A stretch of 64,000 nucleotides of DNA, taken from the NCBI GenBank assembly GCA_030674185.1, contig CM060307.1, positions 47,367,181 through 47,431,180 on the forward strand, read 5' to 3'. The translations under genes were made by a program, and so were the position numbers. Origin of the DNA: Monoplex corrugatus (Eukaryota; Mollusca; Gastropoda; Littorinimorpha; Ranellidae). Below the pieces are notes generated by a model that saw only the letters and a program-made list of their open reading frames with translations, was not told where the DNA came from and ran no database searches. Shown here piece by piece: positions 24,610 through 35,246 of the stretch (positions within the stretch are counted from its first letter, which is position 1; the number at the start of each line of letters is the position of its first letter).

Positions 24610-25690
24610 TTGGGCACCAGTTTGCATCCTGTTCCCCGTGAGCCATCATCCACATTAATTTCTCAGATTTGACTGCTTCAGTATTGACAATATATTGTGA
24701 ACAACTGTGCCTGACTTAAATCAGCCACCTTTGACACACCAGACCCAGTCTACCAGCCACTAGAGTGTCATTGTCTTCATTGACTATGATGGACAAACAG
24801 CATCATTGTGAGCATGTTCTCTGTATTGACTTTGTAAGGTGTGTTTGACTTTGAGGTGGTCAAGAGATTACTTTTCTGCAGCAGCCAGGATACCAGAAAT
24901 TAATACATGAAATGTACCACACTTGAAATTACCCAGACAATTTGGTAGTGAGTGTTTGAAGTCTTTTCACCTTTTCATGGGTATATTTGTCTACATTTTA
25001 TCCAGTTGATCTTGCATTGGCTTTGACTTTGTGCCTTCCAGCTCCCTTAATTTTCAGTATATTATCTTTTAACAAAGTTATTTAGATAGCTGGATGTCTG
25101 CTGAATCCACTGATATAAGTATCATTCCTGTATCTTTATTAGTTCTCAAGATACACTCTGTTTTGTGTTCGTCATGTGTAAAATCAGTGATCGGACAGCT
25201 GCCAAAATGGCTTTTTTCCTCATTTTTAGAGCCTTTAGTCTTCAAAACCAATTATAGGACAGCTCTGGAAAAAATCAGGTGCACTGTGCATGTTATTGGG
25301 AGCTTGGAGGTAAATTTGCAGCCTTGGGTGAGCATTAGGTTTGAAGATCTTAGTCCCCAAAAGTCGCTGATTATGCATTTGATGAAAAACGCCATTATTT
25401 TAGCTATTTCAACAGTGAATATCTCAAAAACTAATAAAGATATTTTTTTGAAATTTTGCATGTGCTTTTGTCTTGTTATTTCCTTTCTAAAAATGTAAAT
25501 TTTATTATATTTAGTTGAAGTTAAAAATTTGGCTGGTCCTACCTACTATAAGTAGTAGTAGTAGTAGCTGAGGGCTGGCTCGTAGCCTAGGCCTTCTGGC
25601 CTTTTAACGCCCTATCTTTTTGTTTTACTCTTTCTTCTTCGGGATCTGAAAAGCATGCCTTAATATTCATACTTGAGCAAATCTGCTTCA

Positions 25691-25880
25691 GTCTATTTTT
25701 TTAAATAAAATTTTGAATTCTGTGTCATCGTCCAGGAAATTTTTGAATTTGTTAATGCTGTTAGTAAATTTTAATTTCAAAAGGAATTTTATTCCACAAT
25801 TTAACAATTCTGTTAGAAAAACAAAACGCTCTTGTGTTAGTATTTCTGTGTTTAACAAATATTTTACCTTCAGCATTCCT
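25691..25880 (-). pseudogene. LINE (Jockey/CR1 type) C-terminal remnant
   Basis: On the minus strand the segment encodes RAFCFSNRIVKLWNKIPFEI, the conserved R-x-x-FF-x-x-R-x-x-x-x-WN-x-LP box that ends many Jockey/CR1-type reverse transcriptases, followed one frame over by SINKFKNFLDD, the usual F-K-x-x-L tail. There is a frameshift near 25762. Nothing upstream of the box is recognisable, so this is a short 3' fragment. Confidence 0.55.
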
Positions 25881-25928
25881 TGTTATACTAGCTTGTGGAC
25901 AGGAAAAAAATGTTTCAACTGATAGCTT

Positions 25929-25966
25929 GGTACCCGTGCCGCTGGAAGGTACCCGTGCCGCTGGAA
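25929..25966 (+). repeat. Exact 19-bp tandem duplication
   Basis: GGTACCCGTGCCGCTGGAA occurs twice without a spacer. Confidence 0.9.
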
Positions 25967-26220
25967 GCCATCCCCGAGTCCCAACACACATTTTTATAGT
26001 CAAAATCTTGGCTCTTCACCACACAACAACGGCAAATCAGCCAAATGCCGGTCGGAACCGTCTGACTCAGCGACTGAGGCTACGTTCATACTGGCACCGA
26101 CGACTGTAGTGCGGATGAAAAAAAAACGTGTACGCGTGAGAAAAGGTGTTCATGCTTATCAGCATGTTTTCCGTCCTTGAGGAAGAAGGGAGGCTAGCGT
26201 TGTTTATCTTTCTGGTAAAC

Positions 26221-26379
26221 ATGGCACTGACAGGGCGACAGAAACTGATTTTGTGGTGGTGGTGGAAGAGAAGAAACCTGAAACATCGAACAACTCGCCG
26301 TTTTTCTGTGCACCACAGACCTATAATAAACGCATGCTTTACAAATGCACTCAAACAATCCATTCACAAATACACATAA
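26221..26379 (+). pseudogene. Harbinger transposase N-terminal fragment
   Basis: Encodes MALTGRQKLILWWWWKRRN followed by TTRRFSVHHRPI, resembling the basic R-R-F-W-V-H-P motif at the start of animal Harbinger transposases. It stops at 26377-26379 just before the CA array; no DDE domain follows. Assignment rests on this short motif and on the element's ends. Confidence 0.5.
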
Positions 26380-26442
26380 TACTCATGAACAAACACCGGC
26401 CCAGTGCATACAGACAGAAAAACCGACAGACAGACACAGACA

Positions 26443-26478
<36 letters not shown>

Positions 26479-26499
26479 AGCACACAATCACACACGCAT

Positions 26500-26538
<39 letters not shown>
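26443..26538 (+). repeat. (CA)n microsatellite inside the Harbinger-like element
   Basis: CA arrays separated by GCAAGCACACAATCACACACGCATG, directly abutting the MADF fragment. Confidence 0.95.
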
Positions 26539-26539
<1 letters not shown>

Positions 26540-26702
26540 CTCCTCCAATTTCTTTTGCAATGTTGTTCCATGCCTCGGCGATCAAGTCTCTGTTGAAATG
26601 ATTTCTGTCAGATTTGTTCCAAAGGAAGGGTCGAGTCCTGATTTCGGAAATCAGCTTCTCGTCTTCCCATCTTTTGTTAAAAATGACTGAAAATTTAAGC
26701 AC
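26538..26702 (-). pseudogene. MADF-domain fragment (Harbinger accessory DNA-binding protein)
   Basis: About 55 residues including KRWEDEKLISEIRTRPFLW and AEAWNNIAKEIGG, matching the start and centre of a MADF (Myb/SANT-like) domain: conserved E-x-LI-x-x-I-x-x-x-P-x-LW and AW-x-x-I. The frame then runs straight into the CA array, so the rest is lost or lies beyond a repeat expansion. In Harbinger elements the accessory protein helps nuclear import and target binding of the transposase. Confidence 0.65.
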
Positions 26703-27012
26703 AGTACAGTCTCTTGATCCGCATACACGTACAGAAGCGTTTCACTCAGTATGAACGCGCAGAGGATGGCCAGTGATAAAAAAGAAGGGTTGAACTCGAG
26801 GTCACGACTTCTGTCCATCCGCGCGCACGACTGAAGTGTAGCATGCACGTACGACTTTTTTGGCGGGTGTGGTCGTGCGTGCGTGTCTGTGGCAGTGTGA
26901 ACATCTTCAGCAGCGCAAGTAAAATAAAGAGGAGTTTTTCCCACCCGCACGATTTTTGTCTGTTCGCACGACAGTGTCACAGTCGTGAGTGGCAGTATGA
27001 ACGTACCCTGAA

Positions 27013-27912
27013 ACTGAGTGAAAGGGAAATGATACCCAAACTCAAAACTGCATCTTTACAAGGGCACTTAATTCGGTCTGAAATTTTAGCCTTCCCGTGT
27101 TTGCTCTGACTCGGGTGCAGCAAGTGACTAATGGATGTTACTGAAAAGCATGTGTGGAGTCTAGCCTACACCTCAACCGCACGAGTCATACTGCAATAAA
27201 AGTCTATCACAGTATCAGCACTTCCTATATATCTCCTCACTGCTCCCGACTTCTAAACAACACATTACGTCCTCATGACTCAACGAAATATGTTCTACAA
27301 CTTCAATCATCAAACTTCCTTTATGCGCTCGAAATAACCGACGTCAAAAAGATGGCAAAATAGATCCAAGACAAACGTTGAAAGTGCTACCAACGAAGGC
27401 AACATGGCGGACAATGAAACTGGATAGTAAATTAGATGATAGATCGCACTGTCAGTGCAGAGAACACACATTAAAGCCAGAGAAAGGAAAGAATACAAAC
27501 ACACCAACTATCAAACACTCACCATGGCAAAGTTTCAACTTGAAGTTCATCAATTTCAGACCGGAACTATAATAAACAGCTAAAAATTGACTGCAATCTT
27601 TCACCGTTAAAATCTTCTATCGCACCTGCTGACGCTTTGCTACTCCTTCCCGACATGCACTAGAAAGGTCAGCTTGCTGATTGGTTGAACAGGAAGAATG
27701 GTTCCGCAGCACAGACGTTTGTCTCTGTGGCATCTCGACTACTTTGTGACTTCATTTTCTGTTTCAGTTTGAGTTCTAGGGTAGTTACTGATTACTGCTG
27801 CAATAATACTTATCAAGTGTTAAGTGTAAATACTTAGGGCATCTTTTTTCTTGCCTACAGTATTGTAAATAATTGGATGACATAACTGGAGTGTGGAAAA
27901 AACATCTCTACA
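27013..27912. other. No recognised feature
   Basis: Apparently unique DNA. A short ATGGCGGACAATGAA ORF at about 27405 ends after seven codons. Confidence 0.4.
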
Positions 27913-28012
27913 AGGTAAAACAAAACATTAAAAAATACCTTGTTTGTAAATGATCTTTTGGAGTATAGAACACGACGTTTCGAGCCCAGCCCCTTTGTCA
28001 AGTGAAAGAGAA
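27913..28012 (-). repeat. Penelope-type terminal repeat with hammerhead-like motif, copy A
   Basis: Near-identical in reverse to 33481-33580 over 100 bp. On the minus strand it reads CTTGACAAAGGGGCTGGGCT then CGAAACGTCGTG. The CTTGA-N-R-AA / stem / GAAA arrangement resembles the core of the hammerhead ribozymes found in Penelope-like element terminal repeats. Confidence 0.65.
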
Positions 28013-28145
28013 GTGGAAAAAAATTGCATCAATAATTCCCACCTCCTTGGCAAAGGAGTCCAATCTATTGTCTTTGTAGTATTTGACAATCTCAGTTTCC
28101 ACACACCTCCAGAAGTCATCTTGGATGGGATTTGCAGCCAGCAAA
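28013..28145 (-). other. Residual coding-like segment next to the Penelope repeat
   Basis: On the minus strand an open frame encodes IVKYYKDNRLDSFAKEVG and reads into the terminal repeat. It is not recognised as a known domain. It may be a piece of the upstream Penelope region that was interrupted by the LINE at 28146. Confidence 0.3.
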
Positions 28146-28149
28146 ATAA

Positions 28150-28892
28150 ATGGAAAGACCGACCCCTACGGATCTTGAATATAAACTTCCAGTCAGCCAG
28201 CGCGAAAAGGGTAGAGACGCCAAACCTGCTCGAGAGCTTAAAGCTGATATCATCATAGGCACAGAAACCTGGCTTGACTCACAAATCGCTGACTCTGAAA
28301 TTCTTCCCGAATTCTATAAAGTCTACAGGAAAGACAGAGATAGATTAGGGGGAGGAGTACTTATAGCAGTCCATAACAACCTTGATAACTATACAGCTCC
28401 TGACCTGGAGGTCAAAGATTGTGAACTGAAATGGGTAAAAGTGAAGTTGAAAGGGCGACGCACTCTTTACGTGTGCGGGTATTACAGGCCTGACGACGCA
28501 GATGAACTAGCCTGAGAAAGCTTGAAATATCACTCCAGAGGGCATCACAGATCAGAAATGCCTACCTACTCATAGGTGGGGACTTCAACTTCCCGAGCTG
28601 GGACTGGCAGACAACATCACTGAAGCCTAAGTGCTCAACCAGCCAACTCCACAAAGACTTCCTGGACATAATCAATAACAATGGTCTGGAACAAATGGTG
28701 CTGGAGCCAACGAGGGAAAATAATACCCTGGACCTTATCCTGACCAATGCCCCACAGCTCATTCCAAGGGTTGAGGTTGTCCCAGGCCTCTCAGACCACA
28801 ACATCCCCTTCTGCGAGTTCATTGTCAGCACAATAAAAAAAGAAGCAGGTCCCAAGGATTATCCCGATGTATGCGAAGGCAGAATGGGATAA
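28150..28892 (+). pseudogene. LINE endonuclease domain, frameshifted
   Basis: The first frame runs to TGA 28513-28515 and includes TETWLDSQI (catalytic E region) and GGGVLIAVHN. After a frame change the domain continues with IGGDFNFPSWDW (GDFN motif) and GLSDHNIPF (SDH motif). It shifts frame again near 28865 into the RT ORF. These nicking-endonuclease motifs are the hallmark of APE-type LINEs. Confidence 0.75.
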
Positions 28893-30972
28893 CCTGAAAG
28901 AAGTTGCGACTGAACTGAGCAAGAAGATGCTGGAAGCACAGGACAGAGCCTCAACAGAAGACCTGTGGACCATGTTCAGGGACACACTAAATGAAGGAAT
29001 TAAGAAGCATGTCCCACACAAAGCAACCAGAGACAGGTACAACCAACCTTGGGTTACAGAAGAAATCCGGAGACTCATACACAAGAGAGACAGAGTATTC
29101 AAAAGAATGCGCAAAACCGGGTCTGAGGAACTGAAGGCTGAAATGAAGACTCTCCGACGCTCTATACAACTGAAGCTGCGCCGATCCTATTGGAAATACC
29201 TGAATGGCATCTTTACCGAGAATGAGACACCAGACCAGGCAGCTAAGAACAAGCGCTTTTGGAGCTACATTAAACACCAAAAGTCATCAAACATGGGTGT
29301 CTCTCCCCTCAAGAAGAATGGCCGAATGACATCCAATCCAAAGGAACAGGCAGAGGTCCTCAACCAGCAGTTCCAATCAGTGTTTGGGAATGGAAGACAG
29401 TATACTGAGGAGGAGTTCCAGGACAAGACTGGGATGCCCAATACTGACATACCATCCATGAACAACATCACCATCAGTGAAAATGGCGTGAAGTCAATGC
29501 TAAAAAATCTAAACCCCCACAAGGCCTGTGGACCTGATGGAATCCGTTCAAGAGTTCTCAAAGAACTGGCAGAGGAGCTCACGCCTGGCCTAACTATATT
29601 GTTCCGCTCATCTCTGTCCACAGGTATTGTACCAGCAGACTGGAGGACAGCACATGTTGCACCAGTATTCAAGAAGGGAGAACAGTACAACCCAGCCAAC
29701 TACCGGCCAGTCTCCCTTACCAGCATTGTGTGCAAAATGTTGGAGCACATCATAGTTAGTGCAATAATGAAACACCTTGAGAGCCACCAGATACTGAGCG
29801 ACAACCAGCATGGATTCAGAAAAGGAAGATCATGTGAGACCCAACTCCTTGAGTTCACTGAAGAGCTGACTGAAAACCTGGAAAGAGGCAAACAGACCGA
29901 TGTCCTCATAATGGACTTTACAAAGGCATTTGACCGGGTCAATCACTCTTTGCTAATGCATAAACTCCAGAGATACGGCATCAGAGGGACTACAGGAGCA
30001 TGGATCTCCAACTTTCTCAAGGATCGGCAGCAAGCAGTAGTAGTGAGTGGAGCGTCCTCCTCCACAGTGAGCGTCAAATCTGGTGTACCTCAGGGGTCTG
30101 TGCTAGGTCCATGCTTGTTCCTAGTATATATTAACGACCTCCCTGAGAAGCTCTTAGCAAAGGCACGGATGTTCGCCGATGACACAGCAGTATCCAGGAT
30201 GATAGCCAACAGCCAAGACCAAGAACAGCTCCAAGAAGATCTCCAACGCCTAGCCGATTGGGAGAGGAGCTGGGATATGGAGTTTCAGCCTGCGAAATGC
30301 CAAACCCTTCATGTCACAAGGAGTAGGTCCCCACTTCACTACGACTATTCCCTTCACGGACATACCCTCGACGCCGTAACATCTACAAAATACCTTGGTG
30401 TCACCGTGGCCAAAGACATGAGTTGGGACGAACACATAAACAACCTGTGTTCCAAAGGAAACAGAATGCTCAAATTCCTCTGACGGAACCTGAAAATCAG
30501 CTCCTCAGAGATCAAGGAACGAGCCTACAAAGCGCTAGTTCGCCCCCATCTGGAGTACGCGTCTTCTGTCTGGGACCCCCATACAGAGAAAAACATAACT
30601 AAAATAGAAGAGGTTCAAAGACGAGCTGCACGCTTCGTCCTCAACAGATATAGGAACACTTCTAGTGTTAGCAGCATGCTGGTCACACTGGGCTGGCCCT
30701 CATTGGAGAAACGACGGCAAGTAGCAAGACTCTCTATACTGTTCAAAGTGCACCAAGGCCTTGCTCACTGTCCCAGCCTACAAGCAAAACTAGTCCCTCG
30801 TAAGCGACGTGGCCATGACAGACAGTTCCACTTGATCACATCAAGGACCCAGTATAGAGCTGCTTCATTTCTGCCAAGAACTATCAAGAACTGGAACAGT
30901 CTCCAACAAGGAACAGTTGAGGCCACAACCCTTGACACATTCGTGTCAAGGGCCTCCAAAATCTCAGACTAG
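28867..30972 (+). pseudogene. LINE reverse transcriptase, one in-frame stop
   Basis: The frame is open to TGA 30481-30483 and continues in the same frame to 30972. RT blocks are intact: NPHKACGPDGI, YRPVSLTS, QHGFRKGRSCETQLLEF, DFTKAFDRVNH, GVPQGSVLGP, and the catalytic box MFADDTAV (about 30168). After the stop come the thumb-like region (YASSVWDP, RRAARFV) and the final FLPRTIKNWNSL box. Only the TGA (between MLKFL and RNLK) breaks it. Belongs to the Jockey superfamily; the exact clade is not resolved. Confidence 0.85.
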
Positions 30973-31296
30973 ACCGACCCCCCTTCCCTCCCCCCCACTT
31001 CCACTCAGAGCTCCTGCCCCACCCACCTTGCTGCCCTCTTCACCCACCCCACCCCTCTTGCCCTCTTCACCCCCTTCCCCCTCCTACTTCCTCACCCCAC
31101 CACCCTCATTACCCCCATCCCCCACCCCATCATCATCATGATTAAAACTGAACTCATAAGACATGTCCACAGTTCCAGATTTATCTGCTGCAAACCCCCC
31201 AGTTATAGGCGCCAGAATAATCAAGTTTGATTGTGGGCCCTCAACACTGAAGAAGAAGAAGAAGAGGGAGTGGCATGCTTGATCGAACTACGCTAA
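30973..31296 (+). other. LINE 3' untranslated region and GAA tail, then junction to Penelope repeat
   Basis: A CCCTCC/CCACCC pyrimidine-rich stretch (30980-31125), then CATCATCATGATTAAAACTG and the GAAGAAGAAGAA tail. The last about 30 bases before 31297 are unassigned. Confidence 0.6.
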
Positions 31297-31371
31297 CCTT
31301 GTTTGTAAATGATCCTTTGGAGTATAGAACACGACGTTTCGAGCCCAGACCCTTCGTCAAGTGAAAGAGAC
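31297..31371 (-). repeat. Penelope terminal repeat with hammerhead-like motif, copy B (3' end of the element)
   Basis: On the minus strand it reads CTTGACGAAGGGTCTGGGCT then CGAAACGTCGTG, like copies A and C but with GAC-GAA. It lies downstream of the GIY-YIG part of the Penelope ORF in the same orientation, where the 3' terminal repeat is expected. Confidence 0.65.
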
Positions 31372-31544
31372 GTGGAAAATAAATGACAGAGGAGTTCAAG
31401 GAAAGAGGGGACAGAGTGAGTGAGTGTTACTCAGGATAGACAATAGAGAAATTATGCAGTTAAAACCAAACTTAAAGTGACAGAGCAGAACTTAAAACAA
31501 TCCAAAGGTAGACTGTAGAATCATAAAAAAAAATTTAAAAAGGA

Positions 31545-31563
31545 AGGGGTGGGGTGGGGTGGG
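31545..31563 (+). other. Potential G-quadruplex
   Basis: GGGGTGGGGTGGGGTGGGG: four G4 runs with single-T loops, an ideal intramolecular quadruplex sequence, near the 3' end of the Penelope-like element (C-rich on its coding strand). Confidence 0.7.
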
Positions 31564-31799
31564 GAAGAAGAGGGGGAAACAGTAGGGATTAGTAGGACAA
31601 GGAAAAGACCCGGGCACCGCTACGCGTCGGCAGTTCTATTGTTCAGGCCCACCGGCTGGACTGTTCCAGTCGGTGGATGATGCAGTTCTCCATATATTTC
31701 CTGTATTGTTGGTCTCTGATGTTTTCCCACACTGCTGAAATCTGTGCCTGGATGTAGCTGTGTTGAGAGCTGTTGAAATGTTGGCCTATTGGGTTGTTG

Positions 31800-32071
31800 T
31801 AATTAAGTTCATGGATCTTAAATGTTCCACGAAACGGTCATTCAGTGAGCGTTATGTCTCACCCACATACAGTTTGGAGCACACTGGGCATGGCAGGATG
31901 TAAACAATGTTGGCTGATTTGCAGTTGAAGCTTGATTTCATGTTGAAGTTGCCTGATGGTCCAGTGACTGAGGTGGAAGTGTTAATGAAAGGACAGGTTT
32001 AGCACTTCTTGTCTTCACAGGGTTTGCATCCTGGATGTTATGGGTAATTTGGCCCTTGTTTTGCTTTTAAC
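31800..32071 (-). pseudogene. Penelope Cys-rich linker and GIY-YIG endonuclease domain
   Basis: In one minus-strand frame the linker reads CKPCEDKKC then a stop, then TCPFIN. The nuclease begins NIVYILPCPVCSKLYVGET (GIY-YIG box in its Penelope form, with preceding CPVC), and after another stop continues RSLNDRFVEH, containing the conserved R and EH. Two or more in-frame stops inactivate it. Confidence 0.75.
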
Positions 32072-33450
32072 TTACATCTCACAAGCAGATCTTTGAAGTT
32101 TTTTGTCCCTTTTGAAGGCGATCAGTGGTGGTTTGGGAAATATGTCTTTTAACTCCCTGTCCTGCTGGATAATGTTGAAGTTCTTCTTCAGGATGTGGCA
32201 CACAGGAATGTCATGGGGATGGAATGGGATGACTGTGACTACACGGTCCTCTTTCTTGGTTTGTTTAGCTGGCACAAGGGCATCCTCTCGTTATAGCTGT
32301 GCACGCTCAAGTGCCTTCTGCACTATCTCCTGGGGGTACTGGCGCGCTGCAAAGAAGTTGGACATCTTCTGTGACTCGTTTTCAAAGTCACTTTCACTGC
32401 TGCAGATCCGTTCAGTCTCTGAAATTGTGAATGCGGTATGCTGTTTTTAGTGGGTTCAGAGAGGCTCGAACTGTACAGTAGATAGGAGTGGGAGTCTGGG
32501 TTTGTAGAATACAGTGGTGGACAGGGTGGAGGAATCAGGTTGGATGACGATGGAGAGGTCAAGGAAGAGAAGAGATGGGTAGATATTTCATACGTGTATT
32601 GAAGGGCAGGATGAATAGTGGAAATGTGTTGGATGAAATCAAGCAATTCCTGTTTTGAGCCAACTGTTGCACCCAGACAGTCATCAATATAGCGTTTGAA
32701 GAAGGAAGGGACCTGTCCTTTGTACTCCCTGAGGGCTTGGTCTTCCACATATTCCACAAAGAGACAGGTAAGACTCGGGCCCATGGTAACTCCCCTAGTC
32801 TGTAGGAAATGGCAGTCTTGGAATCCAAATGAGTTCAATGTCAACACCAGCTCTGTCAGGCGGAGAATGGTAGGGATGTGCAGCTGACGGTTGCCTCTCT
32901 TCGTGAAATGTTTAAGTGCTTGCAATCCGTCGCGGTGAGGAATGCTGGTGTACAGGGACGTTATGTCCATGGTGAAAATGTAGCGTTATGTGCTGTTGTC
33001 AGTGAACCTGAAGTCTCTCAACAGCCTGAGGGCATGGTTTGTGTCTTTCACATACGTTGGGAGACGAGCGACCAAAGGCTGAAAGATTTTGTCCAGATTG
33101 TCAGAAATGAGTACTGTTGGGCATGCACAGGCAGATACAATCGGTCGTCCTGGAGTATTGGCTTTATGGATTTGGGGGAGCAGATAAAAATTAGGCTCAT
33201 TGGGCTCCTTGTTGAATGCATTTAAGGCTTCTGGAGGAAGATTGCTATCCTTGATGGCGCATTTGATGGTTTTGCGGAGCGTGTCATCTGTCTTGGTAGT
33301 GGCTTTGGGGATCTTTCTGTAGGAAGTACTGTCTGCCAGTTGTCGGTTTGATTCTTTCAGATACAGGTCCTTTCTCCATACTGTGATGGCCCCACCCTTG
33401 TTAGCTAGTTTGATGACAATGTCTGTTCTCTCTTTTGTTTTTGTTTTTGT
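32072..33450 (-). pseudogene. Penelope-type reverse transcriptase, degraded
   Basis: The N-terminal part (32986-33450) includes ADKGG-like LANKGGAITVWRKDLY and LPQIHKANTPGRPIVSA. An in-frame TAA (32986-32988) precedes MDITSLYTSIPH (first catalytic D), then TRGVTMGPSLTCLFVEY and FFKRYIDDCLG (YIDD catalytic box, about 32690). A frameshift near 32550 and others follow; the frame at 32072-32275 resumes with DRVVTVIPFHPHDIPV and IFPKPPLIAFKRDK. These motifs are specific to Penelope-like RTs, which are telomerase-like and distinct from LINE RTs. Confidence 0.85.
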
Positions 33451-33480
33451 TTGTTGTTTTTTTTTTTTTTTTTTTTTTAG

Positions 33481-33580
33481 CTTCTCTTTCACTTGACAAA
33501 GGGCCTGGGCTCGAAACGTCGTGTTCTATACTCCAAAGAATCATATACAAACAAGGTATTTTTTAATGTTTTGTTTTACC
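33481..33580 (+). repeat. Penelope terminal repeat with hammerhead-like motif, copy C (inverted)
   Basis: Plus-strand copy of the repeat at 27913-28012 (CTTGACAAAGGGCCTGGGCT, CGAAACGTCGTG, then TATTTTTTAATGTTTTG). Copies A and C form a 100-bp inverted pair about 5.5 kb apart. Confidence 0.65.
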
Positions 33581-34500
33581 CTCAACTTCCAGCAGTCATA
33601 TTTTGTTTTACCTTCAGTCATTTCTCTGCTGTTTCGGGATGTATCTTCAAAAAAACAACGAACAAAAACAAAGAAACAAACAAAACAAAAAGTGACAGCA
33701 AAGGGGTATCCAAGAGTCATGACTGAATGCGGCCCAGCCCTCAAAGGGTGTAAGGACTTTAGGGCTGAAACACTTGCTTGGGTGGGGTGGGGGGGGGGGG
33801 GGCGTTTCGTCTTAAACCTACTACTGTCCATTTCTCCCTAGAATTCATTGCCACTGACACATGGGTAGACCATTTTCGTCCATTGACTTCCGGGAACAGT
33901 CTGGAGGACGTCCAGGAAAGACTGGATGACACTGGAAAATATTAGATACACGTGCTCTGACCTTGTATTCCTCCAACTTGCCTCTAGTTTCATACATGAA
34001 AGGTACTCCTGCGATTCACCAAAACCGATAATGTAGAAGGGTTTGTCGTTGTTGTTTTTGTTAGTTTGTTCAAGAGGGATATATCACACAAATCCATAAT
34101 CGCTCACCTAAGCCTGCTGGAAATTATTTGGCAGACTACCTGATCTTGCACAAATTCCTTTGCACTGGCAAGGCCCTGAAAGACAGACAGAATAATTAAC
34201 CCATTGGTACCAACCCAATCCAGCATGCCGCTGGAAATCCACAATGGGCCATGAGAAGAGACACATGAAACACTAATTTGACACTACCAGAATGATGGGA
34301 GAAAAGTGCATTAAGATAGGCAGCAAAAGGTCAGCATTTATTGGTACAGGGTGGAACTGAACTCAGATCTCGAGTCCATGGGAACCAGCCAGCCTCACAG
34401 AGTATGGGAACAGCACTAATATTTCAATCTGCTAGTCACAGCAACCGTCACACCACAGACTTCCTGTTCTATTAGTCTTCAGTTTAGGATCATTCGTTAT
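33581..34500. other. Unrecognised DNA
   Basis: Contains a poly-G run at 33787-33801 and no supported gene. Confidence 0.4.
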
Positions 34501-34509
34501 GTAACCACC

Positions 34510-35246
34510 GAAGGAAGAAAAATCCCAGTCATCAGACTGTTTAAAAATGGAAAAGCCCCTGGACATGACAACCTCAGTGCCCGAGTTCTTCTGACTAGAC
34601 CTGGATTTAGCTGCCAGAATGCTTCAGCAACCCTTCACAACTGCATTAGAGAGAAGAAAGATACCAGACAACTGGCTTTCACAAAAGATCCGAAGGAAAG
34701 TGCCCTGAATAACTGCAATAACCAGCGCGGGATCACCTTTTGTCAGTTCAAAACAAAATCATCTCCTTGCAAAAATCAGCATTCAGTGGATTTCAGACGC
34801 AATAGATAAACTCACATCCGAAGAATCCACCTATCTTGGCAGCATTGTCAGGCAGGACGGAGGACTGATAGGAAGTGACATCAAGAACCATCTCAGCAAA
34901 CGCGTTCATAATGCTGAAGAGCGTATGGAGGTCCAGTCCCAATTGCACCAACGCCAGGATAAGACTGTTCGAGCTGTGTCTTTCAACCCTACTTTACAGC
35001 TCAGAATCATGGAGGATGACGGAGAACAACCTGACCAAACTTTCAATAAACCTTCCAACCCAATACTGTCTCCAGGGTAGTCAAGGAAGCACGAGTACTA
35101 TCACCATGAAAAGACGATGGAGGTGGACTGATACGTTATCTGAAGAGAGCAGGATAACATCACCCAGACTGCCCTTCACTGGACACCAGAAGGGAAGACG
35201 CAAGAGAAAAGGCCGAAGAACACCTGGCGATAAACAATAGAAGACC
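34510..35246 (+). pseudogene. Non-LTR reverse-transcriptase remnant (RTE-like 3' half)
   Basis: Short stretches in changing frames match the expected order: LFKNGKAPGHDNL (RT block 1 region), then ESTYLGSIVRQDGG (the YLGS box after the catalytic domain), then a C-terminal part resembling W-x-P-x-G-x-R-x-R-G-R-P (HWTPEGRRKR then RPKNTWR). The central RT including the YADD box is deleted. Multiple frameshifts and stops make it a dead fragment. Confidence 0.6.

Larger units (their letters stand above)
26078..27009. mobile_element. Internally deleted PIF/Harbinger-like element
   Basis: Left end reads GGCTACGTTCATACTGGCAC; the reversed right end reads GGGTACGTTCATACTGCCAC, and similarity continues through ACGACTGT. 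Both ends are flanked by TGA (26075-26077 and 27010-27012), a 3-bp duplication as expected for PIF/Harbinger. Inside are fragments of the two proteins these elements usually encode, in opposite orientation: a transposase N-terminus on plus and a MADF domain on minus. The catalytic part of the transposase is missing, so the copy is non-autonomous. Confidence 0.75.
28146..31268 (+). mobile_element. Jockey/CR1-type non-LTR retrotransposon, 5'-truncated
   Basis: Contains an apurinic-type endonuclease, a reverse transcriptase and a C-terminal WN box in the usual order. It ends with a GAA-repeat tail (about 31247-31264). The 5' end starts inside the endonuclease domain at LRILNINFQS, so the copy is truncated. 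It lies in the opposite orientation to the surrounding Penelope-like sequence. Confidence 0.8.
31297..33480 (-). mobile_element. Penelope-like retroelement (RT + GIY-YIG), 5'-truncated
   Basis: On the minus strand a Penelope-type reverse transcriptase is followed by a Cys-rich linker and a GIY-YIG endonuclease, then a terminal repeat. This order is unique to endonuclease-bearing Penelope-like elements. The 5' end stops at a poly-T (minus poly-A) tract at about 33455-33478 abutting an inverted terminal repeat (copy C). Several stops and frameshifts show it is inactive. Confidence 0.85.

Noticed and set aside
34330..34480. Possible tRNA-derived SINE (minus strand)
   Set aside because: A- and B-box-like words were only weakly matched and no tail or target duplication was seen.
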